Source: Bacteroidales bacterium M2
Lineage (GTDB): Bacteria; Bacteroidota; Bacteroidia; Bacteroidales; Muribaculaceae
Assembly: GCA_001689415.1 (NCBI GenBank)
Contig: LUJM01000113.1
Coordinates: 1 to 31,409 of the forward strand
Reading direction: 5' to 3'
Length of the DNA stretch: 31,409 nt
In this document: positions 1 to 8,462 of the stretch, piece by piece
Layout of the letters: the number at the start of each line of letters is the position of its first letter
How positions within the stretch are numbered: position 1 is the stretch's first letter
Made by a program: the position numbers and the translations under genes
The notes under the pieces: generated by a model
What the model saw: the letters and a program-made list of their open reading frames with translations, nothing else
Told to the model about the DNA's origin: nothing
Databases searched by the model: none

Positions 1-185
1 TCAAGGGAGTATAAGACTGAAAGATTATGCTCTTAATCGGGGAGGTCTGTGGGGCGAACCGCAAGGCGAGCAGTAACAACGAACCCACAGAAGTCAGCAG
101 ATGCCATAGTAGTCAAAGCCTTAAAGCTCGTGGGCTATGATGAAGGGCAAAACTTAACCACACGAGCAGAACTTTATTTTACCCG

Positions 186-1580
186 ATGAAAGGAGAAAAG
201 CCGAAAACATCAGAAAGCTGCCCTCGGAAAAATAGCGCGGAACGCGAAAGATATGAGGGAGCGCCTACTTTGATTGGGATAGTTGGAGACGAACTCGTAG
301 AAGTGCAACTATCGTCAGACAGGATGTTAGAGTACATTCTGACTCCCGACAACCTTAACAGAGCATACAGACAAGTCAAGGCCAACAAGGGGAGCGGAGG
401 AATCGACAGAATGGAAGTAGACCAACTGCTGCCATACCTGCGAGAACACAAGGATGAAATAACTGAAAGTCTGCTTGGCGGAAGCTACCGCCCCAATCCC
501 GTAAGGAGGGTAGAGATACCCAAAGAGGGAGGCAAGACACGTCTACTCGGTATCCCCACCGTAGTTGACCGTGTCATCCAGCAATCCATAGCCCAGGTAC
601 TGAGCCTGGTGTACGAACCAAAGTTCTCGGAGACGAGCTACGGCTTCCGCCCGAGACGTAGCGCGCACCAAGCCTTGCAGAAGGCGCAGGAAATCATCAA
701 CGCTGGCTATAAATGCTGCGTAGACCTTGACCTTGAAAAGTTCTTCGATACGGTCAGCCACAGCAAACTGATACAGTTGCTCGGCGAGACAATCAAAGAC
801 GGCAGGGTCATATCACTGATACATAAGTATCTCAACGCAGGAGTTATGGACGGACACAAGTATGAGGAAACGACAGAGGGCGTGCCGCAGGGCGGTCCGC
901 TCAGTCCTATACTTAGCAACATAATGCTGACGGAACTTGACCGAGAACTTGAAAGACGCGGTCTGCCGTTCGTGCGCTATGCCGATGACTGCGTCATCTT
1001 CTGCAAAAGCCCGAGAGCGGCCGAAAGAGTATGCGAAAGTATCACCAAGTTCATAGAGGGGAAGCTATTCCTTAAAGTGAATCGCGAGAAAACGCACGTC
1101 GGCAGTGTAAACGGACAGAAGTTCCTCGGCTACTCATTCAACATGTGAAGAGGAAAGGCTCGCTTGTGCGTACATCCGAAAACCAAGGCCAAATTAAAAG
1201 CAAAGCTTAAAGAACTGACATCACGCAGTAACGGCTGGGGTCAAGAGAAGCGCAAGGAGAAACTGACCTATGCAATCCGAGGGTGGGTAAACTACTTTCG
1301 GCTTGCCGAGATGCGCACCTTTCTGAGGGCTACCGACGAATGGCTGCGCAGCCGCATACGCATGTGCATATGGAAATGTTGGAAACGGGTGCGAACACGC
1401 TTCAAGAATCTCCAAAGATGCGGCATCCCCAAATGGCAGGCATGGCAGTGGGCAAACACCCGAAAGGGCTACTGGCGCACCGCACATGCATTCTTACACA
1501 GAGCTATATCTAACGAGAACTTGAAACGCGCCCACTATCCCACACTTACGGAATATTACGAGAAACTGCATCCGCGTTAA
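186..1580 (+). pseudogene. ltrA: Group II intron reverse transcriptase/maturase (LtrA-like), split by in-frame TGA
   Basis: This intron-encoded protein normally helps the intron RNA fold and splice and carries out target-primed reverse transcription. The first part (186-1148, 320 residues) has the RT fingers and palm: YGFRPRRSAHQAL, DLDLEKFFDTV, GVPQGGPLSP and the catalytic YADD at residues 265-268. It stops at TGA 1146-1148, just after the FLGYSF motif. The same frame then continues to 1580 with RLCVHPKTKAK and a full group II maturase-specific (X/thumb) domain containing the RGWVNYF and RMCIWKCWK motifs. No frameshift is needed to join them, so one base substitution probably created the stop. 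The joined length (464 codons before TAA) fits endonuclease-less intron proteins. A TTG at 1164 could restart the second part, but an X domain alone should not be active. Other genes here use TGA as a normal stop, so recoding is unlikely. Confidence 0.88.
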
Positions 1581-1616
1581 GAACCGCCGTATGCCGAACG
1601 GCACGTACGGTGGTGT
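1581..1616 (+). ncRNA. Group II intron domain V
   Basis: The catalytic hairpin follows the maturase TAA directly. CCGCCGTA (1584-1591) pairs with TACGGTGG (1606-1613), TGCC (1592-1595) pairs with GGCA (1600-1603) around a GAAC loop, and the characteristic two-base bulge CG (1604-1605) lies on the 3' strand. The size and bulge fit the universal domain V fold, so this element seems intact even though the protein is broken. Confidence 0.8.
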
Positions 1617-1682
1617 GAGAGGTCGGTAAACACGAAAGTAGGAGGTAAACACTCTATGATTAGTGTTTACCTCCTACTCGAT
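1617..1682 (+). ncRNA. Group II intron domain VI with an apparent palindromic insertion
   Basis: The 5' strand GTAAACAC (1626-1633) is followed by a GAAA tetraloop (1634-1637) and then G1638. In a normal domain VI the next bases would be TGTTTAC, closing a GNRA hairpin. Here about 25 bases (1639-1663) intervene. They contain the reverse complement of the 3' strand, so 1638-1653 now pairs perfectly with 1662-1677 (16 bp, 8-base loop). The alternative hairpin would compete with the normal branch-site helix. A1676 is my best candidate for the branch adenosine. Confidence 0.6.
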
Positions 1683-1767
1683 TACTATCATCAGGTTAAG
1701 CCAAGAACACTCAATCGACATCCCGTCACTTTATGCTGCAGCCCTACCTGGGCGCAGTTTGGATTAG
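1683..1767 (+). other. Possible 3' exon fragment of the gene interrupted by the intron
   Basis: Directly after the proposed 3' splice site, one frame reads open for about 28 codons to TAG at 1765-1767. It encodes a plausible protein tail containing IRLSQEHSIDIPSLYAAAL. I do not recognise the family. It may be the C-terminus of the interrupted gene, or a chance open frame. The upstream exon is outside the window. Confidence 0.25.
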
Positions 1768-1781
1768 TGTTATCAAAAACA

Positions 1782-1830
1782 AAACCGGCCATGCAAGCTT
1801 TGGCAGATGCATGGCCGGTTTGGGTATTAA
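1782..1830 (-). terminator. Rho-independent terminator of the GH2 operon
   Basis: AAACCGGCCATGCA (1782-1795) pairs perfectly with TGCATGGCCGGTTT (1808-1821), a 14-bp stem with a 12-base loop. Read on the minus strand it lies just after the GH2 stop codon and is followed by TTTTGTTTTTG, a good U-tract. On the plus strand the stem is followed by TTTGGGTATT, so it may also stop transcription from the intron side. Confidence 0.8.
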
Positions 1831-1835
1831 GTTAT

Positions 1836-4253
1836 TTACTTTACTGTCACAGTCGCTGTTGCCGGTTTAAGACCTTTGGCTCTTGCTTTGATAGTCAATG
1901 TGCCGGGGGTCTTGGCTGAGCGTGCAATTACTGTAGCAGCGCCGCTGAATAATTTCATCTCGGGCTTCTGGAACGGCAGCAGACAGGTTGGATCGCCGTT
2001 TGCGGTAGCTTCGAATGTGCCCGCTCCGCTTACTTCGAATTTTACCAGGTTGTCTGCATCAGGCACAGGGTTGCCCTTGGCATCTAATGCCTCAACAGTA
2101 AAATACACGAGGTCATCGCCATCGGCCGAGATTTCAGGATGATTAGCTGTGATACGCAGCGACTTGGCCTTGCCTGCGGTGCGTACAATCTTCTCGTCGG
2201 CAGGATTGCCTGATGCGTCATAAGCCACAACCTTTAATTCTCCGGGCTGATATACTACGTCGTTCCAACGCAGGCGGTAACGGTCTGTTTTCGAATTCTC
2301 GTCTTTTGTACGCTTACCCTGGCTCTTGCCATTGATAAACAGCTCGGCTGAAGGATAAGATGTATACACATATACCGGTGTAACTTCGCCTTCGCGTCCG
2401 GGCCAGGTCCAGTGAGGAAGTACATGAAGTGTTTCGTCCTTATCGTTCCATTTTGCGCGATAGAGGTAGTAGCGGTCTTTAGGCAGCGATGCAAGGTCGA
2501 TGATGCCGAAATATGAGCTATGGCTGGGCCATGCGTCGGTATCATAAGGCGACGGTTCGCCGAGATAGTCGAATCCGGTCCATACGAACTGACCTATTAC
2601 CCATTCGCGGTCATCATCCATAGCGAAATCGATATCAGGAGTGTTCGACCACGAGCATGTTTCGTTGTCGTAACTATTGCTGTGGTTGTCGGGATGGGTC
2701 TTCAAATTGCGCTCTTTCAATTCTACAGGGAAATAATACTTGCCACGCGAAGATACTGTCGATGCAGTCTCTGAACCGAGGATAAGCTTCTGCGGCAATT
2801 TATCATAAGCTTTGTCGTAGAACTGGGGCTTGTAGTTGAATCCGGGAATATCGAGTGCAGCAGCAAAACCGTTGTCGAGTACGGCCCTGATTTGATCCAT
2901 ACCGCAGGTTACCGGGCGAGTCGGGTCGAGCTGGTGTACAAGATCCTGTAGCATGGTAAGTTCTTTAAGGCCGTCAGGACTCCACTGACTCGGTACTTCG
3001 TTGCCTATCGACCACATCACTACCGAGGGGTTATTACGGTAATTCTCTACCATGTTTTTGATATCGCGTTCTGCCCAGTCTTTGAATACCGAGCCGTATC
3101 CATTAGGCGACTTGGGACGGAATCCCCAGTCATCAAAAGGCTCTACCATGAGCATCATGCCCATTTCATCGCATAGCTGGGCAAGTTCGGGCGCCGGCAT
3201 ATTATGAGAGGTACGGATTGCATTTACACCCATATCTTTCAGTAGTTCGATCTGATGACGAAGTGCCGACTTGTTCACAGCCGCACCGAGGGGGCCGAGG
3301 TCGTGGTGATTGCAAACGCCCTTGAATTTAGTTACCTTGCCGTTCAGGAAAAATCCTTTTTCGGGGATATACTCGATTGAGCGGATACCGAAGCGGGTAT
3401 TGTAGCTATCTACTTCTTTTCCGTCGACACTGAGTGTGGTATGGGCTGTATAGAGCTTAGGTGTATCGAGGTCCCAAAGCTCAGGTTTGTTAACGAGGAA
3501 ATTCTGAGTAAACTCCTGACCATGGGCATAGTATACCGATTTGTCATTGGCAACTACCTTGCCTTCAGGATCGATGATGTCGGTATTGACTGTTACTTGT
3601 TCACCCTTCTTTGCTCCGTCTATTTTCATGCGAAGGTGTACCGAAGCATAATCACCTGTAACCTTGGGTGTTGTAACGTATGTACCCCACACGGGTATAT
3701 GCACCCTTGCGGTATTGATGACATGCACATTGCGGTAAAGACCTGCACCGGGATACCAGCGCGATGCTCGCTCTTTATTCTCCAACTCTACTACGAGTTC
3801 GTTTGTACCGGGCTTAACGACTCCTTTGGTGTCAACGGTAAAAGAGTTGTAGCCATAAGGCCAAAAACCAATCTCTTTACCATTAAGGCTCACATGGGCA
3901 TTGCTCATTGCACCGTCAAACAGTATCGTGATGTCGCGACCGGTGGTATCTGCGACTTCGAAATTTGTCTTGTAAACACCCTTCCCGATAAAAGGAAGGC
4001 CACCGGTGCGTCCGGTTTTCACAGTTTCTTGTTTCTCGCCATTCTGTTTCACGGCTACTTTCTGAAGGTCGTTTGCTCGATCAAACGGACCGTAAATAGC
4101 CCAGTCATGCGGCACACGCACATTCTGCCATTTTTGTGCATCGGCAAGTGTGCCATTCGAGAACTGCCAGCCTTCATTGAGTGTGCTCTCGCTTCTCTGC
4201 GCGTTAGCACAAACAGCGAGACTGGCAAACGTAATCAATACGATTTTTTTCAT
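1836..4253 (-). CDS. Secreted GH2 beta-galactosidase-family glycoside hydrolase
   Basis: An 805-residue retaining glycosidase. Residues 1-18 are a signal peptide ending CANA before QR, so it is exported, probably to the periplasm. The sugar-binding jelly-roll domain (about 25-180) has NVRVPHDWAI and the SRWYPGAGLYRNV motif. An Ig-like sandwich follows, then the TIM barrel (about 295-600) with GVCNHHDLGPLG, the acid/base Glu419 in MWSIGNEVPS and the nucleophile Glu495 in LGSETAST. The C-terminus has a DUF4982-like domain and a final Ig-like fold from about 705. The set matches Bacteroidales GH2 enzymes of polysaccharide-use loci; beta-galactosidase is the best guess, but substrate cannot be read from sequence. 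It is the last gene of an operon with the GlcNAc kinase (53-bp gap, no promoter box seen) and is followed by a strong terminator. Confidence 0.9.
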   Translation of the reverse strand: MKKIVLITFASLAVCANAQRSESTLNEGWQFSNGTLADAQKWQNVRVPHDWAIYGPFDRANDLQKVAVKQNGEKQETVKTGRTGGLPFIGKGVYKTNFEVADTTGRDITILFDGAMSNAHVSLNGKEIGFWPYGYNSFTVDTKGVVKPGTNELVVELENKERASRWYPGAGLYRNVHVINTARVHIPVWGTYVTTPKVTGDYASVHLRMKIDGAKKGEQVTVNTDIIDPEGKVVANDKSVYYAHGQEFTQNFLVNKPELWDLDTPKLYTAHTTLSVDGKEVDSYNTRFGIRSIEYIPEKGFFLNGKVTKFKGVCNHHDLGPLGAAVNKSALRHQIELLKDMGVNAIRTSHNMPAPELAQLCDEMGMMLMVEPFDDWGFRPKSPNGYGSVFKDWAERDIKNMVENYRNNPSVVMWSIGNEVPSQWSPDGLKELTMLQDLVHQLDPTRPVTCGMDQIRAVLDNGFAAALDIPGFNYKPQFYDKAYDKLPQKLILGSETASTVSSRGKYYFPVELKERNLKTHPDNHSNSYDNETCSWSNTPDIDFAMDDDREWVIGQFVWTGFDYLGEPSPYDTDAWPSHSSYFGIIDLASLPKDRYYLYRAKWNDKDETLHVLPHWTWPGREGEVTPVYVYTSYPSAELFINGKSQGKRTKDENSKTDRYRLRWNDVVYQPGELKVVAYDASGNPADEKIVRTAGKAKSLRITANHPEISADGDDLVYFTVEALDAKGNPVPDADNLVKFEVSGAGTFEATANGDPTCLLPFQKPEMKLFSGAATVIARSAKTPGTLTIKARAKGLKPATATVTVK

Positions 4254-4306
4254 TGATATTAATATTTGCGGTATTTATTTTTGGTTATTGAGTTTGATTT
4301 GATGGT

Positions 4307-5146
4307 TTATCCCAGTTCGGAATGATATTCTACAAGACCGGGCATGGAATAGCGTATAATCTTCGACACTTCGACTCCGAAATCCGACGCAGCTTTCAGC
4401 AGGATAGGCTTGTACAGCACACAGGTCGAGCCAACGAAGCTCAACGGCTGCGCCTTATATTCATATTGAGAGATATTCCTATCGAAAAACAGCATAAACG
4501 CCGAGTACACCAGATTATATACATAGGGGTCGTCGAGATGCTCCGACAAGAAAACCGAATACTTCGACAATGTGCGGCTCGGCATCGGATTGGTATACAC
4601 ATCATCCATCAGCACATTGGGTGTTACCATAAACTTTTCGAAAAAAGCCGAGGTAAGATGGCGTGGCGCAAGGCCCTTCAGCATATCGGCAATCAGAGTC
4701 TTGCCAAGATATGCGCCGGAGCCTTCGTCGCCAAGTATGAACCCGAGCGGTGCTACGGTTTTGATGATTTCGCTACCGTTGTAGAGGCACGAGTTGGAGC
4801 CGGTGCCAAGTATGCAGGCAAGCCCCGGTTGATGCACAAGCAATCCGCGTGCGGCCCCGAGGAGGTCGCTCTCTACAGTTACAGGGGTCTTGAACTGTGC
4901 CACAAGCGACGACTCCATGATCTTTTTCTTCTCCTGTGTCGAGCAGCCGGCACAGTAAAAGTGAACATGGTTCCACCGACGGCGGAAGAATGCCTCGGGC
5001 AATTCCAACCTTATACTGTGCGATATCTCACGACGCGTCTGGAAATATGGGTTCAAGCCCGAAGTAAAGGCATGTTCTACGATGTCGCAGCCTTCGGTGA
5101 TAACCCATTCGGTACGTGTGCTGCTGCTCTCAGCGATTATATTCAT
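4307..5146 (-). CDS. BadF/BadG-type ATPase, probable N-acetylglucosamine kinase
   Basis: A 279-residue ASKHA-fold sugar kinase. The N-terminal phosphate loop AESSSTRTEW replaces the common ADSGSTKTDW, the candidate catalytic base is Asp94 in ESDLLGAAR, the second phosphate motif is LGTGSNSC (113-120), and FILGDEGSGAYLGK (137-149) is the family signature. Proteins of this type in Bacteroidales phosphorylate GlcNAc (or related amino sugars) with ATP in the cytoplasm. It starts 7 bases after the stop of the tricorn-like protease and precedes the GH2 gene, so it is probably co-transcribed with both. That context fits salvage of GlcNAc and galactose from glycoproteins or mucin. Confidence 0.85.
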   Translation of the reverse strand: MNIIAESSSTRTEWVITEGCDIVEHAFTSGLNPYFQTRREISHSIRLELPEAFFRRRWNHVHFYCAGCSTQEKKKIMESSLVAQFKTPVTVESDLLGAARGLLVHQPGLACILGTGSNSCLYNGSEIIKTVAPLGFILGDEGSGAYLGKTLIADMLKGLAPRHLTSAFFEKFMVTPNVLMDDVYTNPMPSRTLSKYSVFLSEHLDDPYVYNLVYSAFMLFFDRNISQYEYKAQPLSFVGSTCVLYKPILLKAASDFGVEVSKIIRYSMPGLVEYHSELG

Positions 5147-5153
5147 ATGGTGT

Positions 5154-8100
5154 TTATTTCTTTGAGTCGATATCCTTCAGGAGCGTATCGACAGCTGTCT
5201 GTAATTGGGCATCGATTCCCTTCACGATATCTTCAGGCTTGTTGGCAACCTTCACATCCGGCTCAAGCTGGCGATTCTCGAGGAAGCCACCGTCGGGAAG
5301 ACGATAACCGATTACCGGGATGCCGAAAATCATTGTCGGGTCTTGCATCTGAACCCAGTTGACCGAGGTCATTGTGCCGGGAACAGGCATACCCACGAGT
5401 TTGCCAAGACCGCGGTTGCTGTAGACCCAGGGAGTGCCGTGGGCATTCGAGTAGCAGGGCTCGGCGATAAGCATAATCGACGGTTTGTTCCAACGGCGCG
5501 ACGGCATATCGCAGGTTGCTTCGCCTCGGATTTCCTGTGTGAAATATTTCTTGCCGCTAAGTAGTACTTCAATATCTTCATGCAGGCGGCCACCACCGTT
5601 CCAGCGAACGTCTATCACAACGCCTTCGCGGTCGTTATACTTGCCGAGAAGGTCGGAATATACCTTGCGGAAAGAGTCATCATTCATCGATGATATATGT
5701 ACATAGCCAAGACGGCCTTTCGAAAGGCTGTCTACTGCCGCTGCATTTCTACGTACCCAGCGGTCATAGAGGAGGTCGCCTTGAGCGCCTTTGCTTATTG
5801 GACGCACAACATAGCTGTTAGTCTTGCCTTTGGCATCTCTTACTTCGATGAGCGTTCTTTTGCCCGAGGCGTCAGTCAACAAGCGGTCGAGTGGCATTTC
5901 TACAGTCACTTTCTGATTATTAACCGACAATATTACGTCGCCGGCTTTTACTACGGGATTCAACGCATACATCGGGCCACGCTCAAGCACTTCAGCGATG
6001 CGAGCGCCTTCGCCACCATAGTTCATGTCGAGCAGTACGCCGAGCGCCGCGGTCGATACAGGTGCGCTTACACCGGTGTTGCCGCCTGAATAACGTCCGC
6101 CGGTATGGCTAACGTTGAGTTCGCCAAGCCATTCGCTCAACAGCTCTGCAAAATCATAATTATTGTTGATGTGAGGCAGGAATCTGCGATAGTTATCGCT
6201 CATAGCCTGCCAGTCAACACCATGCATATCTTTTGTATAGAAGCGCTCACGTTCCTCACGCTCTACGAAGTCAAACATGAATGCACGTTCGGCAGCAGGG
6301 TCAAGGGTCTTGTCGGCAGTAAATTTGATAGCCTTTGGCGAACTGCCGTATTTATAGAGTGAACGACCCATAAGGAAGATATTCTTTCCGTCGGGAGTAA
6401 TTTCGAATGAAGCCGCTTCGCTGTGACGTCGCTTCATATCGAGGTCTTTTTTGTCAAGGTCATATTCCCATACAAATACGCCGTCGTCGGCATGCGACAA
6501 GTAATGGAGTTTCTTGCCCTCGCCATCAACGATGAAATCTACAAGGTCGGTAGACATCGGTGTTGCACGGACCTGACGCTGGCTCAGACCGTCGATTTCT
6601 ACTGTTATCACATCGCTTGTGTCTGCCGGATTCTTGGGTTCGAGTTCGCGCTCTTCTTTGGGCAGCATATATTTGCGGTATGCCTCGTCGTTGACAAAAA
6701 CAAAGAACACGTCGCCCTGCGATCCCCACGATGCATGGTTGCGCATGCCAAGGCGCTCGCTGAAAAATGCAATTGCCTTGCCATCCATTATCCATTTGGG
6801 ATCTGCGTCAAAATAACCGCTGTTGGTGATGTTGGTTAGTTTGCCTGTCTCAACATTGATGATTGCGATGTCGGTATAGGGGTCATGACGGCGGTCGATG
6901 ATTTCAAGCGCGAGCCAGCGAGAATCGGGCGACCAGCGGTAAGTAAAGCCACCGTTGCGATGACGGTATGTGCTGCCGTCGGTAAGCACACGTGTCTTAC
7001 CCGATTTGATATCGGTAACGGCCAGTTTATTGCGGTCAAGGATATAGGCAACAGTCTTTCCGTCGGGCGACACAACCGGTTTCATGCGTTCATGGCGGTC
7101 TGCCTTGAATACGGGTTTGGTATCAATCACGGTAGCATGGGCCAAATCAGGCTCGCCGCTACGGCCAAGTGTAGAGCGATAGATGTTGTATCTGCCTCCG
7201 GCCTGGCTGTCGAAATACAGGGTCGAGTCATTGGCCCAGCATACATTGCCTTCCGCCTCGGGAGTATCGGTTATCTGTTTGGTTGTCGCATACTCTACTG
7301 ATGTCACGTATACATCGCCACGATTGATGAATGCCACGTTCTTCCCATTGGGCGACGGTTTGGCTCCGGTTGCACGGCTGCTGCGTATTTTTCGGGTCTC
7401 GTCGGCAAAATCGGCATTGATAGTCACAGGCACCTTGGTGGGTTTCGAGCCGGGTGTCATTGTATAGAGCTCGCCATTATAGCCAAACGCCAGTGTTCCG
7501 TTATTGGCCCTGCTAAGGAATCGTACCGGATGAGTCTTGAAGTTTGTCAGTTTCTCTGCCTTTTCAGGATTTGAGATTGGTGCACGGTATACGTTAATTG
7601 ATTTGTCCGGCTCTCTCTCGCTGAGGAAGTAGATATATGTGCCGTCTTCAACCGGGTTCAAGTCTTCACCGGCTCGGTCAATGAGCTGCTCGTGGCGGCC
7701 TGTCGAAGGGGTATAACGCCAGATGTCGCGTGTAACCGATGAGGTATGATGCTTACGCCAGGTGTCTTCAAATCCCTTGATATCCTGATACAAGAAGCTC
7801 TTACCGTCGGCTGCCCACGATACCGATGTCGCCGGGGTAGCAAGTATCTGCCTGGGACTGCCACCTTCGAGGGCAACTGAGTATAGCTCGGTCATGCGTC
7901 CCGATGGGAAGAGAGCGCTCGATGCCGGGTCTTGAATCGAAGCTGAAAAAAGCACAGATTTACCGTCGGGGGTAAATGCCTCGGGCAGTTCCGACGAGCT
8001 GTTGAATGTGAGCTGTTTCCATGATCCGGAGGCATCGGCCTTGATTGCGAAAAGGTCGAAATTGCCATATCGGTCTGACGCAAACACAATTGTCTTTCCG

Positions 8101-8318
8101 TCCGGACTCCAGATAGGCAGTTGCTCATAACCTGCATCCGAAGTCAGGCGTGTTGCCACGCCACCGCTTGCCGGTACGGTAAAGATATCTCCTTTATACG
8201 TGAAAACTATAGTCTTGCCGTCAGGCGAAATACGGGCATCGCGCATCCACAAAGGCGCTTGCGCTGACGCACAAAGTCCTCCGGCGGCTAAAATACTGAT
8301 TGCTATGATGTGTTTCAT
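5154..8318 (-). CDS. Tricorn-like S41 protease with PD40 beta-propellers and PDZ domain
   Basis: A 1054-residue exported peptidase. I start at the ATG ending at 8318 because it gives a clean signal peptide (MKHIIAISILAAGGLCASAQ); an in-frame start 57 bases upstream would put a poor leader in front. Residues about 20-320 and 330-600 hold two PD40/WD40-like propellers with repeated SPDGK motifs (RISPDGKTIVF, IWSPDGKTIVF, VSPDGKTVAY). Then come a tricorn core/C1-like helical part, a PDZ domain (MYALNPVVKAGDVILSVNNQ) and the S41 domain with VVIDVRWNGGG. The probable nucleophile is Ser957 in EPCYSNAHG. Tricorn proteins degrade peptides, with the propellers gating access. It is the first gene of a three-gene operon and has its own -7 box at 8353-8360. 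Confidence 0.92.
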   Translation of the reverse strand: MKHIIAISILAAGGLCASAQAPLWMRDARISPDGKTIVFTYKGDIFTVPASGGVATRLTSDAGYEQLPIWSPDGKTIVFASDRYGNFDLFAIKADASGSWKQLTFNSSSELPEAFTPDGKSVLFSASIQDPASSALFPSGRMTELYSVALEGGSPRQILATPATSVSWAADGKSFLYQDIKGFEDTWRKHHTSSVTRDIWRYTPSTGRHEQLIDRAGEDLNPVEDGTYIYFLSEREPDKSINVYRAPISNPEKAEKLTNFKTHPVRFLSRANNGTLAFGYNGELYTMTPGSKPTKVPVTINADFADETRKIRSSRATGAKPSPNGKNVAFINRGDVYVTSVEYATTKQITDTPEAEGNVCWANDSTLYFDSQAGGRYNIYRSTLGRSGEPDLAHATVIDTKPVFKADRHERMKPVVSPDGKTVAYILDRNKLAVTDIKSGKTRVLTDGSTYRHRNGGFTYRWSPDSRWLALEIIDRRHDPYTDIAIINVETGKLTNITNSGYFDADPKWIMDGKAIAFFSERLGMRNHASWGSQGDVFFVFVNDEAYRKYMLPKEERELEPKNPADTSDVITVEIDGLSQRQVRATPMSTDLVDFIVDGEGKKLHYLSHADDGVFVWEYDLDKKDLDMKRRHSEAASFEITPDGKNIFLMGRSLYKYGSSPKAIKFTADKTLDPAAERAFMFDFVEREERERFYTKDMHGVDWQAMSDNYRRFLPHINNNYDFAELLSEWLGELNVSHTGGRYSGGNTGVSAPVSTAALGVLLDMNYGGEGARIAEVLERGPMYALNPVVKAGDVILSVNNQKVTVEMPLDRLLTDASGKRTLIEVRDAKGKTNSYVVRPISKGAQGDLLYDRWVRRNAAAVDSLSKGRLGYVHISSMNDDSFRKVYSDLLGKYNDREGVVIDVRWNGGGRLHEDIEVLLSGKKYFTQEIRGEATCDMPSRRWNKPSIMLIAEPCYSNAHGTPWVYSNRGLGKLVGMPVPGTMTSVNWVQMQDPTMIFGIPVIGYRLPDGGFLENRQLEPDVKVANKPEDIVKGIDAQLQTAVDTLLKDIDSKK

Positions 8319-8352
8319 GAATCTGTTCGTAAAATGTGTACTTCTTAATGTG

Positions 8353-8360
8353 CAAATATA
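8353..8360 (-). promoter_or_regulatory. Promoter -7 box of the tricorn-nagK-GH2 operon
   Basis: The minus strand reads TATATTTG, an exact TAnnTTTG Bacteroidetes -7 element, 35 bases upstream of the chosen ATG at 8318. It supports the shorter start, since the longer one (8375) would lie upstream of this promoter. I see no convincing -33 box at the usual 19-21 bp spacing. Confidence 0.6.
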
Positions 8361-8446
8361 CGCAAATAAATCCAAAATAAAATTTAAAAGCTATTAAATC
8401 TCACCTTGCCATTCACAAAAATTGCAAATCATATGTCCCTTTTATG

Positions 8447-8454
8447 TAATTTTG
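8447..8454 (+). promoter_or_regulatory. Promoter -7 box of the MATE gene, unusually close to its start
   Basis: TAATTTTG matches TAnnTTTG exactly, with TTG at 8422-8424 as a possible -33 box (22-bp spacer). The ATG at 8463 is only 8 bases after the box, so the transcript would be leaderless or nearly so. Confidence 0.6.
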
Positions 8455-8462
8455 CACTCTAT

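Larger units (their letters stand above)
1..1682 (+). mobile_element. Group II intron, 5' end outside window, degenerate
   Basis: The stretch before position 186 is non-coding and GC-paired, as expected for intron domains I-IV. It is followed by a reverse-transcriptase/maturase frame, a recognisable domain V at about 1581-1616, and a domain VI ending in the usual CTACTCGAT. I place the 3' end near 1682, where the sequence ends in AT; the exact splice point is uncertain by a few bases. The GTGYG 5' end is not visible, so the intron starts before the window. The maturase has an in-frame stop and domain VI looks expanded, so autonomous mobility is doubtful. Confidence 0.85.

Noticed and set aside
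1146..1166. TGA recoded as an amino acid so that the maturase is intact
   Set aside because: Other clear genes here end at TGA (miaB at 16892-16894, DUF389, the lipoprotein), so TGA is a normal stop in this genome.
3441..4256. A 271-codon open frame opposite the GH2 gene
   Set aside because: It mirrors the GH2 coding strand, has a Cys- and Ile-rich composition unlike any protein family, and the GH2 frame carries all the conserved motifs.
4322..5362. A 346-codon open frame opposite the kinase and protease genes
   Set aside because: It is a shadow crossing the boundary of two well-supported genes and has no recognisable domain.
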